In this document: positions 34,329-43,374 of the stretch, one piece after another | Numbering within the stretch: the stretch's first letter is position 1 | Layout: every line of letters begins with the position of its first letter | From: Curtobacterium sp. MCPF17_002 | Lineage (GTDB): Bacteria > Actinomycetota > Actinomycetes > Actinomycetales > Microbacteriaceae | NCBI RefSeq assembly: GCF_003234115.2 | Contig: NZ_CP126251.1 | Coordinates: 186,001-250,000 of the forward strand | Direction of reading: 5' to 3' | DNA length: 64,000 nucleotides | Notes under the pieces: model-generated | Databases searched by the model: none | The model's input: only the letters and a program-made list of their open reading frames with translations | What the model was told of the DNA's origin: nothing | Position numbers and translations under genes: made by a program

Positions 34329-35227
34329 GTCTCCGCATCGCCACCGCACCGATCTCCTGGGGAGTCAGCGAGGTCGAGGGCTGGGGGCACCAGCTGCCGC
34401 CCGAGCGCGTCCTCGCCGAGATGACGTCGCTCGGCTTCGCAGCCACGGAACTCGGTGCCCAGGGATTCCTGCCGCCCGCCCCCGAGGACAAGGCGGCCCG
34501 GCTCGCCGAGTTCGGCATGACGGCGATCGGCAGCTTCGTGCCGGTCATCGCACACCAGCCCGGCACCGACCCGCTACCCCGGATCGAACGCGAACTCGCG
34601 GACTACGCGGCCTCGGGAGCGAGCGTCCTCGTCGTCTGTGCCGACAGTGAGCAGACCGGGTACGACGCCCAGCGCGAGCCGCTCACGGACGAGCAGTGGG
34701 CGACGCTGTTCACGAACCTCGACCGGATCACCGAAGCGGCGGCGGCAGTGGGCGTCACGGCGACGCTGCACCCACACGTCGGGACGGTCGTCGAGACGAA
34801 GGAGGACGTCGACGCGGTGCTCGCCGGATCGACCATCCCGTTCTGCTTCGACACCGGACACCTGTTCCTCGGCGGGACCGACCCGGTCCGCTTCGCCGCC
34901 GAGCACACCGACCGCATCGCCTACATGCACCTCAAGGACGTGTCCCTCGACGGCATGCGCCGCGTCGCGGACGGCGAGATCAGCTACTTCGACGCGATCA
35001 AGGCAGACCTGCTCTACCGCCCGGTCGGCCAGGGCGACGTCGACATCCGCGCGATCCTGACCAGCATGGTGCGCGCCGGGTTCGACGGGTGGATCGTGCT
35101 CGAGCAGGACAAGGTCGTGCTCGAGGAGCCCGCTCCGGGTTCCGGCCCGATCGAGGACGCGCGCGCGAGCGTCGAGTTCGTCCGCGCCCTCGTGGCCGAA
35201 CTCGAAGCCGCCGAGGTCGCCCGATGA
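34325..35227 (+). CDS. TIM-barrel protein, probable inosose dehydratase (IolE-like)
   Basis: A 300-residue xylose-isomerase-like TIM barrel. The opening RIATAPISWGVSEVEGWG and the following LGFAATELGAQGFLP match inosose dehydratase and its close relatives, which convert 2-keto-myo-inositol to a diketo compound. Metal-binding residues appear in FCFDTGHLFLGG near residue 178, YMHLKDV near residue 201 and GWIVLEQDK near residue 254. Start and stop overlap both neighbours (ATGA), so it is translated with the flanking dehydrogenases. Confidence 0.8.
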   Translation: MSLRIATAPISWGVSEVEGWGHQLPPERVLAEMTSLGFAATELGAQGFLPPAPEDKAARLAEFGMTAIGSFVPVIAHQPGTDPLPRIERELADYAASGASVLVVCADSEQTGYDAQREPLTDEQWATLFTNLDRITEAAAAVGVTATLHPHVGTVVETKEDVDAVLAGSTIPFCFDTGHLFLGGTDPVRFAAEHTDRIAYMHLKDVSLDGMRRVADGEISYFDAIKADLLYRPVGQGDVDIRAILTSMVRAGFDGWIVLEQDKVVLEEPAPGSGPIEDARASVEFVRALVAELEAAEVAR

Positions 35228-36252
35228 GGGTCGGGGTCGCCGGCCTCGGACGCATCGGAGCCATGCACGCCCGGAACCTCGCCAGGACCGGCGGCGTCGA
35301 CGAGGTCGTGCTCATCGGCCGCGACGCCGGCAGGACCGAGGCCGTCCGCACGCGTCTCGACGAGCAGCGTGCCACCGAGAGCGGTTGGGCGTCCGTGTCG
35401 AGCACCGTCGACCCGCTCGCCGACGTCCTGCCGTCGCTGGACGGCATCCTCGTGGCATCGGCGACGGACACGCACGCCGACCTGGCGCGCGTCGTCGCCG
35501 GATCGCGCACGCCGCTGCTCATCGAGAAGCCCCTCGCACTCGGCGTCGACGAGCTCACCGACCTCTCCCGCGACCTCGAGGCGACCGGGACCCCGATCAT
35601 GGTGGCGTTCCACCGGCGGTACGACCCCGGCTACCAGCGCCTGCGGCAGCACGTCCTCGACGGCGACGTCGGCACGCTGCGCCTCGTCCAGGCGACCGAG
35701 AACGACCACTACGCACTGCCGGTGGACTACATCCCGCAGTCGCACGGCATGTGGCTCGACCTCCTGATCCACGACTTCGACATCATCCCGTGGGTCGTCG
35801 GCGACCCCGTCGTCGAGGTCTCCATGATCGGGTCCGTCCTCGACGAGCCGGTCTACGGCGACCACCACGACACGGACACCGCCATGGTGACCCTCCGGTT
35901 CGCCTCGGGTGCCGTCGGCAGCATCGGTGCCCTCCGTCGCAGCGACGCGGGTCAGGACGTCCGGCTCGAGGTCACCGGGACGAACGGTGCGTTCGGGGCG
36001 GGCTCCGGTCCGCGCACCCCGATCACGTCCACGGAGCCGGGTGGCAGTGCGCCCGCGGATCCGTACGACACCTTCGGCGACCGGTTCGTGCCGGCGTTCG
36101 AGGAGGAGATCGCCCACTTCGTGCGGATGATCCGCGGAGAGTCGGAGAGCCTCACCCCTCCGGCTGCCGGACTCGTCGCCACGGCGCTCGCCGAGGCGGC
36201 TGCCGAGTCGTTCCACACCGGACGCCCCGTCCGGCCACGCACGACCGCGTAG
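35224..36252 (+). CDS. Gfo/Idh/MocA oxidoreductase, inositol 2-dehydrogenase-like
   Basis: A 342-residue dehydrogenase with Rossmann motif VGVAGLGRIGAMHARNLA (residues 3-20). The catalytic Lys is in LLIEKPLALG near residue 100, followed by FHRRYDPGYQRL and IHDFDIIPWVVG, where the His is near residue 182. These phrases are close to IolG-type enzymes, which oxidise myo-inositol or isomers to inososes using NAD. The ATG overlaps the upstream stop. Two tandem 23-bp repeats lie after it, before the next iolG. Confidence 0.85.
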   Translation: MRVGVAGLGRIGAMHARNLARTGGVDEVVLIGRDAGRTEAVRTRLDEQRATESGWASVSSTVDPLADVLPSLDGILVASATDTHADLARVVAGSRTPLLIEKPLALGVDELTDLSRDLEATGTPIMVAFHRRYDPGYQRLRQHVLDGDVGTLRLVQATENDHYALPVDYIPQSHGMWLDLLIHDFDIIPWVVGDPVVEVSMIGSVLDEPVYGDHHDTDTAMVTLRFASGAVGSIGALRRSDAGQDVRLEVTGTNGAFGAGSGPRTPITSTEPGGSAPADPYDTFGDRFVPAFEEEIAHFVRMIRGESESLTPPAAGLVATALAEAAAESFHTGRPVRPRTTA

Positions 36253-36302
36253 ACGAACACAGCCCGCGTCGACCGCGGGGACGAACACAGCCCGCGTCGA
36301 CC
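36252..36302. repeat. two tandem 23-bp direct repeats
   Basis: The unit starting GACGAACACAGCCCGCGTCG occurs at 36252-36274 and 36280-36302 (period 28 bp); a third, degenerate unit may follow at about 36307. The unit starts in the stop region of one dehydrogenase gene and lies before the next. Confidence 0.7.
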
Positions 36303-36338
36303 ACGCGAGCAACCACAACCCACCACCTGGAGATTGCA

Positions 36339-37349
36339 ATGACGCAACAGATCCGGATCGGCCTCTTCGGCACCGGGCGCATCGGACAGGTCCACGCCAT
36401 GAGCGTGGCCGCCATCGACGGCGCGGAACTCTCGTGGGTCTGCGACCCGTTCGTCGAGGGTGCCGAGCGAACGGCAGCCGAGTACGGCGGCACGGTCAGC
36501 ACGGACCCGACCGAGGTCTTCGCCTCCGGTGCGGTCGACGCGGTGATCATCGCTGCGCCGACGGCCACCCACGTCGACCTCATCGACGCCGCGATCGACG
36601 CCGGCGTCCCCGTGCTCTGCGAGAAGCCGATCGACCTCGACCTGGCCCGGGTCGACCGGCTCCGCGCGAAGGCCGCGGCCGCGACGGTGCCCATCGTGCT
36701 CGGCTTCAACCGGCGGTTCGACCGGCACTTCACCGAACTGCACCGTCGGGTGGCGGCGGGGGAGATCGGCACGCTCGAGCAGGTGCTCATCACCAGCCGC
36801 GACCCCGCCGAGCCGCCGGCGGCGTACCTCGCGTCGTCCGGGGGCATCTTCCGCGACATGACCATCCACGACCTCGACATGGCGCGCTTCTTCGTGCCGG
36901 ACATCGTCGAGGTCACCGCGCGGGGTGCGAACGCGTTCAGTGCGACCGCCCGTGAGCTCGGCGACTTCGACTCCGCGGTCGTCACGCTGCGCGGAGCGAA
37001 CGACGAACTCGTCAGCATCACGAACTCACGGCACGCGGCGTACGGGTACGACCAGCGGTTCGAGGTCTTCGGCTCCGAGGGTCTGCTGCAGGTGGGCAAC
37101 CAGACCGACACCCTCGTCCGCCACTGGGGCGCCGATGCCGTCGAGTCGCTCGAGCCGTACCAGAACTTCTTCCTGCAGCGCTACGCCGAGGCCTACCGGC
37201 TCGAGGTCGTCGAGTTCCTCAAGGCGGTCCGGGGCGAGCCGTCGCGCAGCCCCGGGTTCGAGGACGGCCGCGCCGCGCTGGTGCTCGCCGACGCCGCCGA
37301 CCGCTCGGCCCGCACGGGCGAGTCCGTCGCGGTGGACCTGTCGCGATGA
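36339..37349 (+). CDS. iolG: inositol 2-dehydrogenase
   Basis: A 336-residue enzyme of normal IolG length that oxidises myo-inositol to scyllo-inosose with NAD, the first step of the pathway. The Rossmann motif is IGLFGTGRIGQVHAMSVA (residues 7-24). CEKPIDLDL carries the catalytic Lys near residue 103, followed by GFNRRFDRHFTEL and GIFRDMTIHDLDMARFF with Asp and His near residues 173-177, all typical of IolG. The ATG has a GGAG Shine-Dalgarno seven bases upstream. The next gene overlaps by ATGA. Confidence 0.9.
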   Translation: MTQQIRIGLFGTGRIGQVHAMSVAAIDGAELSWVCDPFVEGAERTAAEYGGTVSTDPTEVFASGAVDAVIIAAPTATHVDLIDAAIDAGVPVLCEKPIDLDLARVDRLRAKAAAATVPIVLGFNRRFDRHFTELHRRVAAGEIGTLEQVLITSRDPAEPPAAYLASSGGIFRDMTIHDLDMARFFVPDIVEVTARGANAFSATARELGDFDSAVVTLRGANDELVSITNSRHAAYGYDQRFEVFGSEGLLQVGNQTDTLVRHWGADAVESLEPYQNFFLQRYAEAYRLEVVEFLKAVRGEPSRSPGFEDGRAALVLADAADRSARTGESVAVDLSR

Positions 37350-38233
37350 GCTCGATCAGCCGGGACCTCGTCGCCACGTGCTGGACGACGGCGGGAACGG
37401 CGCAACCCGACGGGCCGTCCGAGCGGAGCTCGTTCTCGGCGCGTGAGCGGATCAGTGCCGCTGCCGGCGCGGGCTTCGTCGGCCTCGGGTTCGTCGTCGA
37501 CGACCTCGAGGTGGTGCGCGACACCATCGGTCTCGACGCGCTCCGCACCCACGCGGACCGCGTGGGCATCCGCCACCTCGAGGTCGAGCTGGTCAAGGAC
37601 TGGTGGCGCGATCCGCAGGCTGCTCCGTGGCGTGGCCGTTGGGACCTGCTCCGCGAGGCCGCCCGGGCGTTCGATGCCCCGATGGTGAAGATCGCGCCGC
37701 CACCGGCACCGACGGTCGCATCGATCGAACCCTACGTCGAGCCGTTCCGTCGGCTCGCCGACGAGGCCGCGGCGATCGGCACGCGACTCGCGCTCGAGCC
37801 GCTGCCGTTCGCGGGGATCTCCTCGTTGCCGCAGGGGTCGGAACTCGTCCGTGCGGTCGATCACCCGCATGCCGGCCTGGTCGTCGACTCCTGGCACGTC
37901 TTCCGCGCCGGGACCTCGCTCGACGAGCTCCGCCGCACGCTCGACCCGTCGACCGTGGTCGGGGTCGAGGTGAACGACGCCGACGCGCTGCCGCAGGCCG
38001 ACCGGACCCTCTTCGAGGACACGCGGGACAACCGGCGCTACCCCGGCGAGGGGGCGCAGGACGTCGTCGGGTTCCTCCGCACCATGGCGGAGATCGGCTG
38101 GTCGGGGCCGTGGGGCGTGGAGATGCTGTCGATCGAGCACCGCGCCAAGTCGCTCGCCGATGCCCTGGACGCAGCACGCGACACGACGCTCCGGTGCATC
38201 CGACTCGCCGAGGCGGGCCTCCAACCGGTTTGA
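37346..38233 (+). CDS. TIM-barrel sugar isomerase/epimerase (IolI/IolE-like)
   Basis: A 295-residue xylose-isomerase-like TIM barrel. Metal-site phrases are RLALEPLPF near residue 148, GLVVDSWHVFRAG near residue 174, VGVEVNDAD and GPWGVEMLS near residue 252. The family includes inosose isomerase (IolI) and dehydratase (IolE), but this copy lacks the IolE-style PISWG opening, so IolI-like isomerisation is the better guess. It is coupled to iolG by an ATGA overlap. A LacI-like operator core overlaps its stop codon. Confidence 0.75.
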   Translation: MSSISRDLVATCWTTAGTAQPDGPSERSSFSARERISAAAGAGFVGLGFVVDDLEVVRDTIGLDALRTHADRVGIRHLEVELVKDWWRDPQAAPWRGRWDLLREAARAFDAPMVKIAPPPAPTVASIEPYVEPFRRLADEAAAIGTRLALEPLPFAGISSLPQGSELVRAVDHPHAGLVVDSWHVFRAGTSLDELRRTLDPSTVVGVEVNDADALPQADRTLFEDTRDNRRYPGEGAQDVVGFLRTMAEIGWSGPWGVEMLSIEHRAKSLADALDAARDTTLRCIRLAEAGLQPV

Positions 38234-38285
38234 GCGCTTTCTCACAGCGGACATCTCGTCCAGCAAGCGAGAAAAGCGGTATGCT
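38221..38285 (+). promoter_or_regulatory. iolB promoter with operator-like palindromes
   Basis: CCAACCGGTTTGA (38221-38233) shares the ACCGGT core of the operators at 33050, and TGAGCGCTTTCTCA (38231-38244) is a second imperfect palindrome. A -10-like TATGCT (38280-38285) lies 39 bp before the iolB start. I see no good -35 box. Confidence 0.5.
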
Positions 38286-38324
38286 CAACCAATCCGAACG
38301 CAACGACGCAGAGAGGATCACAAC

Positions 38325-39164
38325 ATGGTCGACCCGCAGGTGCTCAAGCACGGCGCATGGGACGTCATCACCCCGGAGATCGCCGGGTGGCAGTTCGTCA
38401 CCTTCCAGGTGAAGACCTTCGGCGACGGCGAGACGGTCGAGCTGCCGGCCGACGGCAACGAGCGGGCGTTCGTGAACCTGCACGGTGACCTCGTCCTGAC
38501 CGTCGGTGGCGCCGAGCACCGGATCGGTGGCCGGGACACCGTCTTCGACGGGCTCGGGCACACGCTGTACGTCCCGCGCGACACCGCGGTGACGATCACC
38601 GCGACACCGGGTGCCGAGCTCGCCATCGCGACGGCACCGGCGACGGAGCAGCACGAGGTCGTCCTCGTCACGCCCGACGACGTCGGGTCCGCGACGCGCG
38701 GTGGCGGGAACGCGACGCGGCAGGTCTCGACGCCGATGTCGCCCGACTTCCCCGCCGACCGCCTCCACATCGTCGAGGTGTGGACGCCCGGCGGGAACTG
38801 GTCCAGCTTCCCGCCGCACAAGCACGAGCACGACGTCGACGGCGAGTCGCAGCTCGAAGAGGTCTACTACTACCGCCTCCGCGATCCGGAGAACGGGTGG
38901 GCGCTGCAGCGGGTGTACAGCCCCGAGCGCGACTTCGACCTCGACGTCCCGGTCCGTGACGGCGACATCTGCCTGATCCCGTGGGGGTACCACACCACCG
39001 TCGCGGCCCACGACCAGGACCTCTACTACCTCAACGTCCTCGCCGGGCCCGCGTCGAAGCGCACCCTGCAGGCAGCCGAGGACCCGGCGCTCGCACCCGC
39101 TCGTGCCAAGTGGGACGACCTCGGCGCCGACCCTCGAGTCCCGTTCGTCCCCGTCCGCCCCTGA
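38325..39164 (+). CDS. iolB: 5-deoxy-glucuronate isomerase
   Basis: A 279-residue bicupin that converts 5-deoxy-glucuronate to 5-dehydro-2-deoxygluconate in inositol breakdown. The C-terminal cupin carries the metal-binding motif SFPPHKHEHD (about residues 163-172) with the conserved EEVYYYRLRDPENGWALQRVYS that follows, and later LIPWGYHTTVAAHDQDLYYLNVLAG (in two parts), all strongly typical of IolB. The ATG at 38325 has a GAGAGG Shine-Dalgarno. It starts a second transcription unit of the locus, with iolD 23 bp downstream. Confidence 0.95.
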   Translation: MVDPQVLKHGAWDVITPEIAGWQFVTFQVKTFGDGETVELPADGNERAFVNLHGDLVLTVGGAEHRIGGRDTVFDGLGHTLYVPRDTAVTITATPGAELAIATAPATEQHEVVLVTPDDVGSATRGGGNATRQVSTPMSPDFPADRLHIVEVWTPGGNWSSFPPHKHEHDVDGESQLEEVYYYRLRDPENGWALQRVYSPERDFDLDVPVRDGDICLIPWGYHTTVAAHDQDLYYLNVLAGPASKRTLQAAEDPALAPARAKWDDLGADPRVPFVPVRP

Positions 39165-39187
39165 CCCACCACAGAAGGAAGTTCGCA

Positions 39188-41104
39188 ATGGCGCAACACC
39201 CTCAGCCGACCCGCCGCCTCACGGTGGGCCAGGCGATCGTCGAGTTCATGCAGGCCCAGCACGTCGAGCGCGACGGGACCACGGTCCCGTTCTTCGGCGG
39301 CGCGTTCGGCATCTTCGGCCACGGCAACGTCGCCGGCCTCGGTCAGGCCCTGCTGCAGTACCAGGACGAGTTCCCGTACTACCAGGGCCGCAACGAGCAG
39401 GGCATGGTCCACATCGCCACCGGGTACGCGAAGATGCGGAACCGTCTCGGGGCGCTCGCCGTCTCGACGTCGATCGGCCCGGGGGCGACCAACATGGTGA
39501 CCGGCGCCGGGACGGCCACGGTCAACCACATCCCGGTCCTGCTCTTCCCGTCGGACGCCTTCGCCACCCGGTCCACCGGTGCGGTCCTGCAGCAGCAGGA
39601 GCACCCGTACGCCACGGACGTCACCGCGAACGACTCGTTCCGTGCGGTCTCGCGGTACTTCGACCGGGTCAGTCGTCCGGAACAGCTCGCCTCGGCACTC
39701 CTCGAGGCGATGCGCGTCCTCACGAGCCCGGCCGACACCGGAGCCGTGACCATCGCCGTCCCGCAGGACGTGCAGGCCGAGGCCTTCGACTTCCCCGAGG
39801 CGCTGTTCTCGGACCGGACCTGGCACATCGCTCGCAACCGGCCCGACCGTGCGGCCATCCAGCGCGCCGCCGAGCTCATCCGCTCCGCGCGCACCGCGGT
39901 GGTCATCGCGGGCGGTGGCGTCGTCTACTCCGACGCGACGGACGAGCTCGTCCGCTTCGCCGAGGCCACGGGCATCGGCGTCGGCGTGACGCAGGCGGGC
40001 AAGGCGGGCATGCCCTGGGAACACCCGCTCGCACTCGGTGCACTCGGGTCGTCCGGCTCCGCGTACGCCAACGCCATCGCGAACGACGCCGACGTGGTCA
40101 TCGGCATCGGCACCCGCTACACCGACTTCACGACGGCGTCGAACACCATGTTCAAGAACCCGGACGTCGCGTTCGTGAACATCAACGTCGCGGAGATCGA
40201 CGCCTTCAAGGAGTCCGGGGTCCCGCTCGTCGGCGATGCCCGCGAGACACTCGCCGAGCTCCGCGCTGCCCTCGACGGGTTCGCGCTGCCGGATGACGTC
40301 GTCGCGTCGAACGAGCGTGCCGCCGCCGACTGGCGCGCCGAGGTCGACCGCATCATCGAGGTGCAGGACAGCCCGACGCTGTCCCAGGCCGAGATGCTCG
40401 GACTCCTCAACGCCTCTGCCGAGGCCGACGACGTCGTCGTCAACGCCGCCGGCTCGATGCCGGGAGACCTCCACCGCCTGTGGCGTCCCGGCAGCCCGAA
40501 GGGCTACGACATCGAGTACGGCAACTCGTGCATGGGCTACGAGATCGCGGGCGGGGTCGGGGCGCAGCTCGCTGCGCCGGAGCGGCGCGTCCACGTGCTC
40601 GTCGGTGACGGGTCGTACCTGATGATGTCGCAGGAGATCATGACGGCGGTGCAGGAGCACCTCCGCATGACGATCGTGATCGTGGACAACTTCGGGTACG
40701 GGTCGATCGCGGCGCTGTCCGAGACGCTGGGCTCGCAGACCTTCGGGACGCGGTTCAACGAGCGCGGCGAGGCGCTCCGTCACGACGGCCGCCGCCTCGA
40801 GGTCGACTTCGTCGCGAACGCGGCGAGCTACGGCGCCGAGGTGTTCTCCGCGGACACCGCCGGCACGTTCCGGTCGGCCCTGGACCAGGCCCGCGCGTAC
40901 GACGGCACGAGCGTCGTCTACGTGCGGGTGGACGCGCAGGGGCGCTTCGGTGGCTCCGGCGCCTGGTGGGACGTGCCGGTCGCCGAGGTCTCGACCCTCG
41001 ACAGCACGAAGGACGCCCGCGCCGCCTACGACGAGCACAAGCAGGAGCAGCGTCTCTACCTGGCGCAGTCCGCGCCCCGCGTCCGAGAACTGGAGCACTC
41101 ATGA
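39188..41104 (+). CDS. iolD: 3D-(3,5/4)-trihydroxycyclohexane-1,2-dione acylhydrolase
   Basis: A 638-residue ThDP-dependent enzyme that opens the inositol ring. The catalytic Glu lies in YYQGRNEQGMVHIATGYA near residue 69. The ThDP-binding motif begins at VGDGSYLMMSQEIMTA near residue 473 and ends in DNFGYGSIAAL. The family-specific opening RLTVGQAIVEFMQAQ and the ending with VDAQGRFGGSGAWWDVP are clear. Length is normal. The start has a GAAGGAA Shine-Dalgarno. Its stop overlaps the next start (ATGA). Confidence 0.95.
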   Translation: MAQHPQPTRRLTVGQAIVEFMQAQHVERDGTTVPFFGGAFGIFGHGNVAGLGQALLQYQDEFPYYQGRNEQGMVHIATGYAKMRNRLGALAVSTSIGPGATNMVTGAGTATVNHIPVLLFPSDAFATRSTGAVLQQQEHPYATDVTANDSFRAVSRYFDRVSRPEQLASALLEAMRVLTSPADTGAVTIAVPQDVQAEAFDFPEALFSDRTWHIARNRPDRAAIQRAAELIRSARTAVVIAGGGVVYSDATDELVRFAEATGIGVGVTQAGKAGMPWEHPLALGALGSSGSAYANAIANDADVVIGIGTRYTDFTTASNTMFKNPDVAFVNINVAEIDAFKESGVPLVGDARETLAELRAALDGFALPDDVVASNERAAADWRAEVDRIIEVQDSPTLSQAEMLGLLNASAEADDVVVNAAGSMPGDLHRLWRPGSPKGYDIEYGNSCMGYEIAGGVGAQLAAPERRVHVLVGDGSYLMMSQEIMTAVQEHLRMTIVIVDNFGYGSIAALSETLGSQTFGTRFNERGEALRHDGRRLEVDFVANAASYGAEVFSADTAGTFRSALDQARAYDGTSVVYVRVDAQGRFGGSGAWWDVPVAEVSTLDSTKDARAAYDEHKQEQRLYLAQSAPRVRELEHS

Positions 41105-42588
41105 CCGACGTGACCGACGTCCGCGACGCGGCGACCGACCGGGCGGGCCTCACCGACGGGGTCCCCACGGGCCTCCTGATCGGCGGGGTGGAACGTGCGG
41201 CGTCCAACGGCGCGACCTTCGACGTCCACGACCCCGTCGACGGCAGCGTCCTCGCGACCGTCGCGAGCGGAACGCGCAACGACGCACAGGCGGCGGTGGA
41301 CGCAGCCGCGGACGCCGCCACCGGATGGGCGTCGACCCCGCCCCGCAAGCGGTCGGAGATCCTGTCGCGTGCGTACGACCTGATGGTCGAGCGCGCCGAC
41401 TGGTTCGCCCGGCTCATCACGGCGGAGAACGGCAAGGTCGTCGCCGACGCTCGCGGCGAGGTGCTCTACGCCGCCGAGTTCCTCCGCTGGTACGCCGAGG
41501 AGGCGGTCCGGATCCCCGGGACGCTGCAGACGGCGCCGGGCGGTGCGAACAAGATCCTGGTCGAGCACCGGCCGATCGGCATCGCCGTCCTCGTCACCCC
41601 GTGGAACTTCCCCGCGGCGATGGCGACCCGGAAGATCGGACCGGCGCTCGCCGCGGGGTGCACCGCGGTCCTCAAGCCCGCGAGCGACACTCCGCTCACC
41701 GCCCTCGCAATCGGGAAGCTGTTCGAGGAGGCGGGTCTGCCCGCCGGCGTCCTCAACGTGTTGCCGAGCCGTTCCTCCGGCACCGTCGTCGAGCAGATGG
41801 TGCGGGACCCGCGTGTGCGGAAGCTCTCGTTCACCGGATCGACCGAGGTGGGTGTGACGCTCATGAAGCTCGCCGCGGAGTCCGTCGTGAACACGTCCAT
41901 GGAGCTCGGCGGCAACGCCCCGTTCGTGGTCTTCGACGACGCCGACCTCGACACCGCCATCGCCGGCGCGATGATCGCCAAGATGCGGAACGGAGGCGAG
42001 GCGTGCACCGCCGCGAACCGCTTCTACGTGCAGGAGGGCATCGCGGCGGAGTTCTCGCGCCGCCTCGCCGAGGCGATGGGGGCGCTCCGGACCGGTGACG
42101 GGCTCGACCCGGACGTCCAGCTCGGCCCGATGGTCAACGAGCGGGCCCGGGACGACATCGCGGCGCTCGTCGACGGCGCGAGGGCTGAGGGTGCCACGGT
42201 CCTGACCGGGGGTGCGACGCCGGACCGTCCGGGGTGGTTCTACCCGGCGACGGTGCTCGGTGACGTCCCGGAGCACGCCCGGATCCTCCGGGAGGAGATC
42301 TTCGGTCCGGTGGCGCCGATCGTGACGTTCCGGACGGACGACGACGCCGTCCGTCTTGCGAACGGCACCCCGTACGGGCTCGTGTCGTACGTCTACACGC
42401 GGGACATCGGACGAGGGCTCCGGATCAGCGAGCGGATCGATTCGGGCATGGTCGGGCTCAACCGCGGGCTCGTGTCCGACCCGGCGGCACCGTTCGGCGG
42501 CATGAAGGAGTCCGGGATCGGCCGTGAAGGCGGTGCCGAGGGACTCCTCGAGTACATGGAGTCGCAGTACATCGCGGTGACCTGGTAG
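41101..42588 (+). CDS. NAD(P)-dependent aldehyde dehydrogenase, succinate-semialdehyde type
   Basis: A 495-residue aldehyde dehydrogenase. Residues fall at textbook positions: Glu268 in MELGGNAPFVVF, Cys302 in NGGEACTAANRF, and the cofactor site PWNFPAAMATRKIGPALAAG near residue 158. In inositol loci this slot normally holds the CoA-acylating IolA/MmsA, which lacks Glu268. This protein keeps it and reads as a hydrolytic GabD-type enzyme. It may oxidise malonate semialdehyde to the free acid, or act on another aldehyde of the pathway; that is inference. It is coupled to iolD by an ATGA overlap. Confidence 0.85.
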   Translation: MTDVTDVRDAATDRAGLTDGVPTGLLIGGVERAASNGATFDVHDPVDGSVLATVASGTRNDAQAAVDAAADAATGWASTPPRKRSEILSRAYDLMVERADWFARLITAENGKVVADARGEVLYAAEFLRWYAEEAVRIPGTLQTAPGGANKILVEHRPIGIAVLVTPWNFPAAMATRKIGPALAAGCTAVLKPASDTPLTALAIGKLFEEAGLPAGVLNVLPSRSSGTVVEQMVRDPRVRKLSFTGSTEVGVTLMKLAAESVVNTSMELGGNAPFVVFDDADLDTAIAGAMIAKMRNGGEACTAANRFYVQEGIAAEFSRRLAEAMGALRTGDGLDPDVQLGPMVNERARDDIAALVDGARAEGATVLTGGATPDRPGWFYPATVLGDVPEHARILREEIFGPVAPIVTFRTDDDAVRLANGTPYGLVSYVYTRDIGRGLRISERIDSGMVGLNRGLVSDPAAPFGGMKESGIGREGGAEGLLEYMESQYIAVTW

Positions 42589-42603
42589 CGCGGGACGGGG
42601 CCG

Positions 42604-43374
42604 CTAGGTGAGCGGGGTCGCCAGTTCGCTGGTGGCCCCGCTCGTCAGTTCCGCCACGGCGGCGCGTGCGGCATCGGTGAACTCCCGCCGGCGCTCGCGG
42701 ATGTCGACCGACCGTCCCGCCACGGACAGGCACCCGAGCAGTGTCCCGTCGGTGCCGAGCACGGGGAACGCGAGGGCTCCGATGCCGATCGTGGCGTCGT
42801 CGAGCGAGAGGGTGTGTCCCTGCTCGCGTGTCCGCTCGACGTCGGCCCGCAGTGCGTCGGCCTCGACGATCGTCTCGGTCGTGAGCGGCCGACGATCCGG
42901 CCCGTTCGCGAGGTAGTCGTCGACGTCCCGGGCGAACGCGAGCACGAGGCGACCGGCTCCGCCGGCGTACAGCGGCAGCGAGCGACCCGGTGCCAGCGTC
43001 AGGACCCCGATCCCGCGTCCTGGCGCCCAGTCGATGCAGACCGCCTCGTCGCCGCGCGGCACGGTGAGGAAGGCCGTCTGCTCGGTGCGCTCGGCGAGGT
43101 CGTCGAGGACCCGGCGTGCCGACGACCACTCGGTCATGGCATCGCGGGCCGCATCGGCGAGGTGCAGCCACTTCACGCTCAGGCGCGCGCGGTTCTCGTC
43201 CGTGGTGGTCGCCATGCCGACCGCCTTCAACCCGTCGATGAACCGGTAGACGCTCGGCCGGGGGAGCCCCGTCGCCTCGGCGAGCTCCGCCGGGGACAGG
43301 TCGCCGCGTTCGGCCAGCGCCTCGACGACGGCCATCGAGTTCGCGAGCACCCGCATCGGCTTGCGGTCAGCCAC
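42604..43374 (-). CDS. IclR family regulator (first of a pair)
   Basis: A 256-residue regulator with a winged HTH (LSPAELAEATGLPRPSVYRFI, split over residues 26-46) and the IclR effector domain, ending in IGIGALAFPVLGTDGTLLGCLSVAG. The GTG start lies inside the end of the second IclR gene (8-base overlap) and has an AAGGAG Shine-Dalgarno. The gene is convergent with the aldehyde dehydrogenase gene. It and its partner may form a heteromer or sense two ligands; no ligand can be read. Confidence 0.88.
   Translation of the reverse strand: MADRKPMRVLANSMAVVEALAERGDLSPAELAEATGLPRPSVYRFIDGLKAVGMATTTDENRARLSVKWLHLADAARDAMTEWSSARRVLDDLAERTEQTAFLTVPRGDEAVCIDWAPGRGIGVLTLAPGRSLPLYAGGAGRLVLAFARDVDDYLANGPDRRPLTTETIVEADALRADVERTREQGHTLSLDDATIGIGALAFPVLGTDGTLLGCLSVAGRSVDIRERRREFTDAARAAVAELTSGATSELATPLT

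Noticed and set aside
41101..42588. Naming the aldehyde dehydrogenase iolA/mmsA
   Set aside because: Position fits, but the catalytic Glu268 is present, which argues for the hydrolytic succinate-semialdehyde group.
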